Positions 36,950-46,442 of a stretch of DNA of 64,000 nt are shown here, in pieces; the stretch's first letter is position 1, and each line of letters begins with the position of its first letter. The notes beneath the pieces were generated by a model that worked only from the letters and a program-made list of their open reading frames with translations, was not told where the DNA came from and did not search any database. This DNA is from Conoideocrella luteorostrata (lineage: Eukaryota; Ascomycota; Sordariomycetes; Hypocreales; Clavicipitaceae). Location of the stretch: the NCBI GenBank assembly GCA_032433595.1, contig JASWJB010000020.1, forward strand, positions 62,001 through 126,000, written 5' to 3'. A program made the translations under genes and the position numbers.

Positions 36950-37560
36950 TTCCTAGTCTTCCACTTGGTTCTGCTCTTCAACAATATTGACGATGTCTAT
37001 GAGACGTAGTTGCTCGACGGGAAGTTCGAGTCTTTGGCCAGGTAGGACCTTAGTTAATCCGTCGTTTAGGTCATCAGCGGACCGTACGTATTCGATATTG
37101 AAGGTCCCTTCCTGATAGGTTCGACGAAGCCAGCTGCTATAAATGTCAACGTGCCATAAGACAGTCTTTATCCTAGGAAGGTTGCCATTCTACGAGCCGG
37201 ATCGTCTGCAGGATATCACATTGATTGACTAGTTTTACGAACTAGGTTCGTCTATTGTAGATATTAGTGTACTCCGTATATAGTAAGAAGTCATAAGGGC
37301 ATAGATAGTCATAGAATAATTCACAATAATTAGCTCTGAGATGTAAGACAGTTGATGTTGAATTCATCTACTACTGCGTTGAACTCTCCCTTATGTGGGA
37401 TGGTTCTGTCACATCATTGACTGTCGCATATCCGTGCTTATTATACTTGAATTTGAGGACCCAGATCAGTAGCAAATGCTTCTGGCTACGCCATTTTTTT
37501 GTGTGATAGTTATGAGCCCAGGAGGGTCTATATAGTTGGCAAATGCCCTGTAACTTCTGA
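36950..37560 (-). mobile_element. Decayed Ty1/copia retrotransposon fragments (RT start and RNase H end)
   Basis: On the minus strand, 37153-36955 reads like the end of a copia-type polyprotein: HVDIYSSWLRR, then EYVRSADDLNDGLTKVLPGQ and a stop, matching the RNase H C-terminal pattern (HxDIxxHxxR ... ADGLTKxL). Upstream on the same strand, about 37550-37375 reads LLLIWVLKFKYNKHGYAT, like the first reverse transcriptase block (PLxWVFxxKxDxxGY). Between them the frame has several stops and most of the RT is gone. No long terminal repeats are evident by eye. It is a dead relic; the RT fragment is the weaker of the two matches. Confidence 0.6.
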
Positions 37561-38410
37561 CTGCCTGGATTGCTACCCCAAGCAATAACCTCTAAGTCTG
37601 AACCTCAGACTAAGCATGTTTTTGGAATTTCGGCTAGATTAATTAGAACAGTCTAACTATGCTACTATAACCAGAGTCTAGTGTAGGACCACACCACGAG
37701 ACTACCAAGGTCACAGCATGCCCCCTAGAAGGGCATACATAACAATAAGACCGCAAACCAGACGCGATACTTTATGAGTTCAGCTTCGATCGCGGCCTGC
37801 AATCTAAGCCGGGGGGGGACACAGGAAAATATGAGCCTATTTAAGTTTCATAACTGAACATGAAAAGTGGCCTCTAGCTGCGTCATTTTTGTGTGACGGA
37901 TGGTCTGACTCCAAATTCCTGTAGCACAAAGAAAGTATCATCTTCAGTCAATTCACATCGAATTCTTGGAAATATGCTGGTATCCGATTCAGGTCGTGCA
38001 GGGTGAAAACCAGGCGACATCCTCACAGATACAAGCTCGCAATTGCCTCCGCTAAAGGAGCTATTCTACCGGAGTACCGGCCATAATAATGTTTGAAGAT
38101 GCATGTACTAGCTATCTTGAATATCAGACAATGCTATAGCCTCCGTATCCTTAAATGCATATGAAGTGTTATGTTGAAATGGTTCTTGTTTTGAAACGTT
38201 GCTTCATTGTACGTTGCTGCTGCATCCTGCTTGCTAGGACATTGTGTTATCCACGATGGCTTGTGGGGAAAGCGAACTCGTTGTTTCTTTGATGAGGGTC
38301 TAAAAACTGGTGAATCCGACAGGTTTCCTGAATTTCCATAACTGGGCTTCAACAAACTCTGTTACAGGAAGTTGTGGTACCATGACTGCACATTGACTAG
38401 AAAACTTCAT
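37561..38410. other. Non-coding, stop-rich sequence
   Basis: Stops are frequent in all frames, and it may be more decayed transposon sequence continuing from the copia relic. No motif could be recognised. The right end contains the 3' flank of the GNAT gene. Confidence 0.35.
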
Positions 38411-39085
38411 TTATACGATATCTTTTTGAAACACTCTGCAGACTGTTGTACCAATCAGTTGCCTCGCCAAATTGGGATATTGTTGATCAAGGCTCCCGTG
38501 TTTGACTACCCGATAACCTAGTCGTTGATACCATGCTTGTAGCCTTGATTTGAGCGCATGTTCATAGGTTATCGGCACAAGTAGCTCCAGTTGCATAACC
38601 GTACAACGTTTTCTTCGGCAGTGCTCCTCGGCGAAATGTACCATGGCACGACCCAGGCCTCCACCTTGGTGCTCAGGTTCGAGTGCCAACATGCCGAAGG
38701 TGCCGAGTCGAGCAGATATTTGTTTTACATACACGCAGCCAACCGCCTTCATATGCTTGTTTGTGGACGAAAGAGACGCCGACATTATGCTTTGATGTGT
38801 GAGACCTCCCTCAACGGGCATGTAAGCAACGGCCATAACTCCCTCCCGAAGGAGTTTGACAATCTCAGCTTCACTTGTCCGATGATACCCTGGAATAAAT
38901 AGATCCGCTTCGGCTTCATATGCGCTGTTGACGATGCGGATAAGCGACGCCACTGTTTTGGCATTTTCTGCAACGGAAATATCAGCGATTCGGATTTCAA
39001 CGACTGCTGAATTTGAGGCAGCCCAGTCACATTCACTACCAGTTCCGAAGCCCACAGAGGTTTCCTGTACGACGTCGTGTGTCAT
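38411..39085 (-). CDS. GNAT family N-acetyltransferase
   Basis: Acetyl-CoA-dependent N-acetyltransferase with unknown acceptor. A single exon encodes 224 residues from ATG 39085. The GNAT fold runs from about 30 to 215. Residues 30-75 contain an N-terminal helix block (ENAKTVASLIRIVNSAYEAE). The acetyl-CoA binding motif A lies near 130-155: FGMLALEPEHQGGGLGRAMV, containing Q-x-G-G-G-L-G in the pyrophosphate loop. A C-terminal motif (LQAWYQRLGYRVV) matches the Tyr-containing motif B region. An ARGRR-type targeting signal is absent. It is separated by 820 bp from the divergent exonuclease gene. Confidence 0.85.
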   Translation of the reverse strand: MTHDVVQETSVGFGTGSECDWAASNSAVVEIRIADISVAENAKTVASLIRIVNSAYEAEADLFIPGYHRTSEAEIVKLLREGVMAVAYMPVEGGLTHQSIMSASLSSTNKHMKAVGCVYVKQISARLGTFGMLALEPEHQGGGLGRAMVHFAEEHCRRKRCTVMQLELLVPITYEHALKSRLQAWYQRLGYRVVKHGSLDQQYPNLARQLIGTTVCRVFQKDIV

Positions 39086-39905
39086 AATTCACATAGATAA
39101 GGCAAGCAAAATTCCTGATCGAGTGTGGCACAATACTGAAATTCTTGTTGTGAAAAATAAGTCGCCAGCCACGTATTAAGTGCCGTTCGCTAAGCTTGGT
39201 TGACGGCGTCGACACCAAGGTGAGCGGAGAATGACACGAAGGGCGTAAGTGGCGCAATTTACAGCACAGCTCAATTTGTTATACTTATCCAAAAATATTG
39301 CACTGACCAGGCAAAAGCAGAGTATATCACGTGGAGCGTGATACTGAGACTCACGCCTTCATTTCTCAACCGGACCGGCGCAACGCCTAAGCGCCAAGGA
39401 CTTTAGTATGGAGTACAGATGTACTTTTATGAACAATGAACAAATTCTTTTTGCGTTACCGTATCACAAATGTCAAACGAATGCCTGCTTCCTAATAAAA
39501 TCTTCTTACACTCTATGGCGTGTCACATGCCGCCATGCAATACATACATGTGACACTTATTCTGTGCCCAAAGTTGAGGACCGCGCGAACTTCGGTGATC
39601 ATTGACAGTGAGTTTGTGCTGCTTGCCCTGTCGATGTTGACGTTGAACGCGGTCCTTGCTGCCCCACCAATCATTCCGCCGTCAATTGCTGAGCTACTAG
39701 CCCTCCCCGCCAGCGAGTGCAGCTGGTAGCAGACCGTCACTCGTTCATACTGCCACCCATCATCACCTGCCGCATTTACTGCCACATTTACTGTCAACGT
39801 CCTTCATTTGCAGATACAGCGCGCCTCTATGGCTTTTTCATAACATGGTCATCGAAAGTCCTCATTCATACCTGCTGAACTAAGCGAGACATTCTTACGC
39901 AGACA
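39086..39905. promoter_or_regulatory. Divergent upstream region of the GNAT and REX exonuclease genes
   Basis: About 820 bp between divergent starts. Small frames near 39.4-39.8 kb lie on both strands in conflict and have no family features. Confidence 0.45.
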
Positions 39906-41243
39906 ATGGAGGAAAACAGGTCTTATGGAATAGTGCAACCTACGCCAGAACATTCACGCTGGCTCCTCAGCAATGTCCTGTCGGCGCATGAACTACAAAA
40001 AGCTGGATACATTTTGGCCCAACTGCCCCGTAGGGAGATTGAGCGCAAGAAGCGATGCCAGCAGTGCTGCAAAGGTAAGACGATGAAACCGAAAACTACA
40101 TTGAATGAAAAGTTAGCCGGATGTGTTATGTTTGTCTAGTCTACTAATCCACACTTACAGCGTTGAAAAAAGAATACCAAATCAAACCGGAAATGAAAAC
40201 AAAACTTCCGCTGGCGCCGATATCCGGTGCTGCCAGTTCCAACGCTGCTGAGTCGCAAAGCTTGGGGACTGCGAGTGGCGCCGCTACCCAGGAGGCGTTG
40301 AACAATGAAGATTCTCAACATCATGTAGCAGAGACTGACAGGCCATCTGAGAATTTCTGGATCTGCAAATTCCACACAGGTTTTGTGACGAACAAGGTAA
40401 CCGATCTTCTTTTTGCTTTGCTTCGAGGCTCGAGGCAGAGTATAGGCTGTTCAAAGTGGGCTGACAAATAGAGAGTAGAGATGGACGTGCTGCCACAGGC
40501 CTGCTCTTTCGAAACCCTGTTCCGGGAGTGAACAACATTCTCCGCGTCGATACCAGGTTGGTGAGCTTGAGAATAACTGGCGCTTCCACGAAACTTCGAA
40601 CGTGGCCCTTCCAACCCACGTTGCCGCTGTAGCTATTGACTGCGAGATGGGCACCGCTAGCTCTGGCGAATCCGAGCTTATTCGCCTATCTTTGGTGGAC
40701 TTTTTCACGGGCACAGTTTTAATAGACACGCTTGTCTATCCAAGCGTGCGAATGTCACACTACAACACGAGATTCTCTGGGGTCTCTAGGCAAGCAATGA
40801 ACGAAGCTCGACGTAACTCTAGGTGCATATTTGGGCGTGACGCAGCCAGGGATGCTGTGTATAAGTTTGTCGGGCCTAATACTATCGTGGTTGGGCATGC
40901 AGGCCACCAAGACCTTTCATCCTTGAGGTGGATTCACCGTTTAGTGGTGGATACGCTGCTGGTCGAGACAAAACGACGCCAGATGGAGCTTTGGTATTCC
41001 AAGAGTTCAAGCGTGGAAGGAAACGGTGCTGAGGCCGACGGGGTGGGCAACAGCAGTAACAAGCACGACGAACCCGGGGTCATGCCCAAGGAAGGCGGTC
41101 TATCTCTCAGAGCTCTTACGCTTAAAAGGCTAAACAGATTCATTCAGATTGGAGGTCGCGGGCACGACAGCTTGGAAGACGCTTTGGCGACTCGCGACTT
41201 GCTGCATTGGTATATTGCCAATCCGGTAAGTGAAGCCGCGTGA
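39906..41243 (+). CDS. REX-type DEDDh 3'-5' RNA exonuclease
   Basis: Probable trimming exonuclease for structured RNAs (Rex1/Rex3-like family); the exact member is not clear. Exons: 39906-40074, 40161-40396 and 40479-41243, giving 389 residues. Introns are 40075-40160 (GTAAGA, phase 1) and 40397-40478 (GTAACC, phase 0, acceptor GTAG). Before the nuclease domain there is a Cys/His cluster (CQQCC; WICKFHTGF; RWTCCHR; PCSG), probably zinc-binding, as in fungal REX proteins. ExoI is AIDCEMG (Asp about 189, Glu about 191), ExoII is VGHAGHQDLSSL, and ExoIII is HDSLEDALATRDLLHW with His and Asp in place. The last five codons (VSEAA) begin with GTAAGT, so a further intron and 3' exon are possible. 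Confidence 0.82.
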
Positions 41244-41779
41244 CGGATGAGATGGTAACAGCGAGCCTTGCTGCAAATTGACCCGCTGTAATGAAAAGAT
41301 AGCCATGTAGCTCTATATGACAAGAGGGAGTCACAGAGTGACAGACATCCAATGAAACAACCTTGATGTCTTATACTGGTATCTATCTGTTGTGCAGCAT
41401 TAAGCGCCGGGGGCGAATTATTGCCACAGCTGAGACGGTCGCAGTTGGTTTACTCCGTGTATTGCACCGCTTTGCTCCGAGCCGAGCTCACCAAACTAGC
41501 AAGATAAGCATACCAAAGAGCGGGCAGGCTGACACACCATCCTAGAACGTCAGCTGCTTCGTGTGTAACCGTACAATCTTGCAATTACGAGCATGCGCGA
41601 AGCGGGGGCTGGCTTGGTATCAATCGCACTACGGAGTAGCTGAAAGATAACTTCAAGTCCCTTGTCTCCAGTTTCGGTTCCCAATTGTAGACAGAAATGA
41701 TAAATACCTTGAGCGAGTCCTCCACTTCTTCCAAAGGTGCATATCCAGCTCTTCCTCTTGTTCTACATTGAGACCAGAG
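41244..41779. other. Intergenic between the exonuclease and monooxygenase genes
   Basis: About 540 bp, with one TACGGAGTA at 41630-41638, 150 bp before the monooxygenase start. It may include an unseen last exon of the exonuclease gene. No other coding frame is supported. Confidence 0.45.
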
Positions 41780-43774
41780 ATGCCCACCGACACAGTCGCT
41801 GTCATTGGCCTCGGTATGCCAGCTTTTTCCCGACCACAGCTTCCGCCGGCACGCAGCTAATAATTCCAACCCAGGTGCCTTGGGCCTCGTCACGCTAAAG
41901 AACCTCCTGGAGAAAGGATTCGTAGTAACAGGATTTGATAAGTCTGATGTAGTAGGGGGTCTGTGGAATTTCAGAAATAATGAGCAGACAACAGTTCTTG
42001 AGAGTATGTTTGTTTGGACTGAAAAGACGCGCAGAGATGTTAATATCTCAACCTAGGCACGGTATCGAACATCTCAAAACAAAGGGTAAGTTGTTTGTGG
42101 CGCCTCCCTCCCATGACTCCGGCATAATTCTCATCAAGCTGCATATTTTCAGGGTTGTTTTACAGATTTTCCTTTTAGCAAAGGTAACAATACTGCGAGC
42201 TTACGCACAAACCGGTAGTTTGTCTATATACTGAACGACGAGCATCTCCAGACACCCCGACTTTCCCCGAAGCTCGCCATGTCCAAAAATACTTATGTGA
42301 TTATTCTCGTCATTTCGGCCTTGAAAAACACATGCGTCTCCAGACTGAAGCACTTCACGTTGCATTCAATGAAGAAGACAAAAGATGGACGCTTCAGCTG
42401 CGAAAAAATGGCCACACTGCAACAGAAGTCTTTGACAAATTAGTTCTCGCTACAGGTATCAACAAGCTACCTCTCATGCCAAGAATCGATGGTTTGGATG
42501 CTTTCGAAGGTGAAGTTGTCCACAGCGCCGGTTACAAAAGGTTGGATGAGAGAAGAGCCACGTCCGTAATCACAAAATCGTTGCCAGAATTTGCTAATGA
42601 GTGCCTCTGTAGGCCTGAGCCCTTCAAAGACAAAACTATATTGGTGGTCGGCCTCTCGAATTCTGCGGCAGACACAGCGACGACACTCGTCGGCCACGCC
42701 AAGCAGGTTTATATATCTCGCCGACATGACACATATGTTGTAGGTCTCTCCTACCCCACATCGTTGTCTTGCAATATGAAAGAATAGATGTAAATATATG
42801 CGTATGCGCGTAAAATGTACCAGTATCTGACTAAGTAAGCGCCGTAGCTGCCGCGATTCATGGAAGGCACGCCAATGGATCATGTCTTCACACACAGAAA
42901 AGGTGTTGTGTTGGAGACAATACAGGCGTTCGCCCCTTGGCTTGCTAATAAGATGATGAGGAATTTTTTGACTGCTTCAACCAGGAAGGCATTTCCTGAA
43001 TTGCCGCAAGATTGGGACTTGAGCACGGCTCCGCTACCTACACGCGCCCCTCCCATCATCTCAGAACATTTGATCCCAGAGATTCTGGCGGGCAATATTA
43101 CTCTTGTCAAGGGATTGAAGAGAGTCGTAGGCCGTACGACGATACAGCTCGAAGATGGTCAAGAGCTAGAAGTGGATGCCATTTTGTTTTGCACGGGATA
43201 TAAAGCCGACTTCAGCTTAGCTGGACCCTACGACCCGACGCTGGAGCAGCCACAGGGCTGGGTCGACTCAGTTGGATCCAACTCCAGGGCCTTGCCCAAG
43301 TTATACAGAAACATTTTCTCCCTTCAATTACCTCATCACTTGGCCTTCATAGGGACGATTGCATTTGCCTCTCCAGCGTTTCTGGTGTACGACTTGGCCT
43401 CCATGGCTCTTGCGAGGATATGGTCCGGCCAACATAGCCTCCCAGGTATGGATGAAATGACTGCGCAGGTAGAGAGGCAGCACCAGTGGTTGACATCACT
43501 CGCCGCTGAAGGTACTGTAATTCCGGCATGGGTCCAAGGAGCTGAATGGATGGCATGGGCTGACAAAGCTGCCGGTCCGGGCGTCTTGACCCGGATTGGT
43601 TACGGCTTTAGCGCATGGATGCTTTGGATGAAAGACAGACAATTATCCAAAGTGTTGCTGGACGGTATTCCCAGTCCACATCAGTTCCGGTTGTTTGAAA
43701 ATGGTCAGACTAGGATATGGAGCGGAGCTCGAGATGAGATTCTACGAATCAACAGTGCAACATCGGATCAATAG
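41780..43774 (+). CDS. Flavin-containing monooxygenase (FMO family)
   Basis: FAD- and NADPH-dependent monooxygenase that oxygenates N- or S-containing small molecules; the substrate is unknown. Seven exons: 41780-41813, 41875-42003, 42057-42085, 42153-42183, 42252-42540, 42613-42739 and 42848-43774, giving 521 residues with all phases agreeing. Motifs in order are the FAD Rossmann GxGxxG split by intron 1 (VIGLGALG), GGLWN, CFTDFPF, LATGINKLP, the FMO signature FEGEVVHSAGYK (FxGxxxHxxxY), the NADPH motif VVGLSNSAAD, and the second ATG-type motif FCTGYKADF. Two exons are under 35 nt. Intron 5 (42541-42612) is 72 nt, has a weak GTTGGA donor and contains no stop in frame, so an unspliced form would add 24 residues. 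No cluster partners are seen, so it is probably not part of a secondary-metabolite set. Confidence 0.9.
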
Positions 43775-44162
43775 AATCTCCTTCCTGTGTCTTTTTCGGC
43801 TGTGGTAATTTTTTTTAGGAGGGTGATTGGTTGTCATCGAGGATTAGCATGGGCTATGCAAACGAGTAATATAATGCAATAGATACCGGCTATGTCCTGT
43901 CGGACAATGTTGCCGGCTCTACAATCTGCAAAGTAATAGATCAGTAGTAAATTATCATTTAGAGATATCGTTACGATTCCCAGGTGTGGGTTGCACACTC
44001 CCCTCATGTTATATCATGATGCTCTTATCATTTTACACGTCGTTACCGCCGTCAAATGCCAAAAAAAGAAAGGTCTCGCCTAAACACCGATTCCCATGCT
44101 TCTCCGCGCCACTCCAAAAAAAAGAAAGAAAGAAAGTGTGCTTCCCGGCAAAAAAAGGAATT
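43775..44162. other. Short intergenic between convergent genes
   Basis: About 390 bp holding the 3' ends of the monooxygenase and the Ser/Thr-rich membrane protein genes. There is an A-rich AAAGAAAGAAAG run near 44118-44136. Nothing else is seen. Confidence 0.5.
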
Positions 44163-46442
44163 TCACAAAGCTTGCCCCACCACAACCTTGGACTGCTGCT
44201 CTGTAGCACCTTGCCACCGAGCCTCTTCTCTTGGCCCAGCACTATTGCCCAGGTTGAGACTGTCCCAGCTCACGATCTGATCTGCCGGGGCTCCGGGGTC
44301 AGAGCCCGTAGGTGCGCTGGCTTGCAGCAAACTCCAGTCGCTTACACTTACACCACTCGTATATTTTGATGAGGAATTGCTTATAGGGCGAACATCATAT
44401 GTCGAACTCGCTGGTGCAGTCTGTTGGGGTAATCCCGGAACCGACATCTCACTGGGTATGAGGCGACTCTCGATTTCCAAATCGAAGGGATCTGAGCGAA
44501 ATTTGTTCCTTTTACTGGCAAAGGAGTCCACACTTTGAACAGAATCTCGATGCACAGAGTGTGGCCTAGATATCACAGCTCGTAGAGATGGACTTTGGGA
44601 CGCACGAACGGAGGCACTGAGCGATCGGCCACGAGATCGCGGTGGCCTTGGGGGCGCGGTGCCGTTCCCCTGTATGCCTTTATTTTGTGCTGGAGTATTT
44701 AAAAATAGGGCCGAGGGAGGTAGTGAAGGTACCTGTGGCTGGAATCCAATCGCATTCCTGTCGGAGAATGGGTTTGGCAGGCTGGCTTGACGCTGGTGAA
44801 TGCCCACTGACCGCCGGTTTTCTTCATGGACAGTAGAGATCCCCAGCATCTGTCCGTTTAATGTTGATTGCATGTGTTGTTGGTTGAATGTTCCGCCTCG
44901 CGACGGTACCGGACGGCGTGCAGACTCCAGTCCCCGTTCTATCATGCTAGATCCTACTACAGCCGCATTCATATTACCGTATGTGCCGCCATTCCTGGAT
45001 GACATGATTGGCATCGCCTTGTCTTTTCCAGTACCAGGAAGCCATCGCCCTATGCGGTACTTAAACGTAGCAGCAGTGTTTCTGACGCTTGATATCGGTG
45101 CTGTGCCGGTATCACTGGTAGAAGAGTGTATCGACTTCGCTTTTTTCTTGGACTTCCTTCTTACAAACCAAATCAGGAACGCTATGATGGCTAAAGCAGC
45201 AAAACTACCAACGGAAATCCCTACGATTGCAGCAGTCGATGGATGCGACTTGCCAATAGAGCTAGTATCAGCAGCACCCACTCCAGGATTCGTGTGACCC
45301 GGTGGCCCAGGACGGTCACCAATAGGCGTATTATCTGGAGGGAATCCTCCAAAAGATGGCTCGTTAACAGTCTCGATGGGGGTGCTGGAAGTTGTTGTCT
45401 GTGTCTTATCGCCCTGTGACGTGCGAAGTACAACTTGGGAGGAGGTTTCCAGCGTAGTCGGCAATGCAGGTACGGCAACTCCGGCGCTGGATAGATTAGG
45501 TTTGGTTGTTGCAGAACTAGCTGTTCCGGGGCTGGCTGTTGTCGATTTCGTCGGGGCTGCGGCGTTCAGGCTACTGGGACTTGACGTACTAGGCTGTCCC
45601 AATGACGAGAGTTGGCTGCCTGGAGTTTGCCGCGTTCCTGCAGACGATGATGCACTGCTCGGTTGAGTGGTAACCTCAACTTGTTGGGCTGGAGGCTTGG
45701 CAGTTGTCCGTACGCTGTTGTCTTCAGGGTTCGGACCTTCCCGGGGTTGGCCCTGTGGAATTTTGTCGGCTTCAGGTTTGTTACCATTCGGTGTGGTGAT
45801 TGGCGTGAGGTTGTTGCCAATTGTGGGCTGAGCATCTTGGAGAGAACTATCTGTTGAAAGAGTAGTTTGACTGACAGATGTCAGGGGAATCGGGACAGAA
45901 GTGGCGCCGGAAGCTATTGGAACAGATGAAGTTGATATTGACTTCAGTGTGGAACTGGATACTATGGTCGCATTTGTTGAGGGAGTTGAACTGCTGGATG
46001 GAGCTACCTGCGGTGGCCTTGGGTTTGGGCCTAGATTTGTGCTTAAATTTGGGCTTGAAATCGAGGAGGAGGATAATGAGGAAGCTGGGGTTGTGGTTGT
46101 GGTCGTGGTCGGGGTCGAAGTTGTATTCGAAGCCGTAGTCGTAGTTGAAGCAGAGAGACTTGAATTCTTAGTGTCCGATGATGGAACAGCTTCTTCTGCA
46201 ATAAGGACACTGGAGTGTGAAATGGATGTTGTTAAAGATGTTGTTAGAGAAACTCGCGTTTGCAAAGAAGGTATGGTAATCCTCGGCTGCGCCAAGATAT
46301 TACTCTGGCTGCTGTGCGCTTTTGACGAGCCGCAAGGTGACGAGGCGTTGAAATTAACCGTCACTATTGTTTTCCGTGGGATGGCGGTGCACTGCCTCCC
46401 GTTGATGGAAGTAAGGTAGGCCCCTTCGGGGAGCCTAGACAT
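44163..46442 (-). CDS. Ser/Thr-rich single-pass membrane protein, possible cell-surface sensor
   Basis: I do not recognise a specific family. The open frame gives 759 residues from ATG 46442. Residues ~1-50 form a small domain with two cysteines (RQCTAIPRK and SSPCGSS). Residues ~50-400 are Ser/Thr/Pro-rich with (TTTTTTT) runs, as expected for a heavily O-mannosylated stalk. One transmembrane segment lies near 425-445 (AAIVGISVGSFAALAIIAFL), followed at once by RRKSKKKAK, which places the C terminus in the cytoplasm. The ~310-residue tail is Ser/Pro/Arg-rich with PPRPPR motifs. This layout resembles fungal wall sensors and Mid2/Wsc-like proteins, but without a WSC domain. There is no signal peptide at ATG 46442, and the frame stays open upstream to a TAG acceptor-like site, so a 5' exon is probably missing. 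Confidence 0.7.
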   Translation of the reverse strand: MSRLPEGAYLTSINGRQCTAIPRKTIVTVNFNASSPCGSSKAHSSQSNILAQPRITIPSLQTRVSLTTSLTTSISHSSVLIAEEAVPSSDTKNSSLSASTTTTASNTTSTPTTTTTTTPASSLSSSSISSPNLSTNLGPNPRPPQVAPSSSSTPSTNATIVSSSTLKSISTSSVPIASGATSVPIPLTSVSQTTLSTDSSLQDAQPTIGNNLTPITTPNGNKPEADKIPQGQPREGPNPEDNSVRTTAKPPAQQVEVTTQPSSASSSAGTRQTPGSQLSSLGQPSTSSPSSLNAAAPTKSTTASPGTASSATTKPNLSSAGVAVPALPTTLETSSQVVLRTSQGDKTQTTTSSTPIETVNEPSFGGFPPDNTPIGDRPGPPGHTNPGVGAADTSSIGKSHPSTAAIVGISVGSFAALAIIAFLIWFVRRKSKKKAKSIHSSTSDTGTAPISSVRNTAATFKYRIGRWLPGTGKDKAMPIMSSRNGGTYGNMNAAVVGSSMIERGLESARRPVPSRGGTFNQQHMQSTLNGQMLGISTVHEENRRSVGIHQRQASLPNPFSDRNAIGFQPQVPSLPPSALFLNTPAQNKGIQGNGTAPPRPPRSRGRSLSASVRASQSPSLRAVISRPHSVHRDSVQSVDSFASKRNKFRSDPFDLEIESRLIPSEMSVPGLPQQTAPASSTYDVRPISNSSSKYTSGVSVSDWSLLQASAPTGSDPGAPADQIVSWDSLNLGNSAGPREEARWQGATEQQSKVVVGQAL

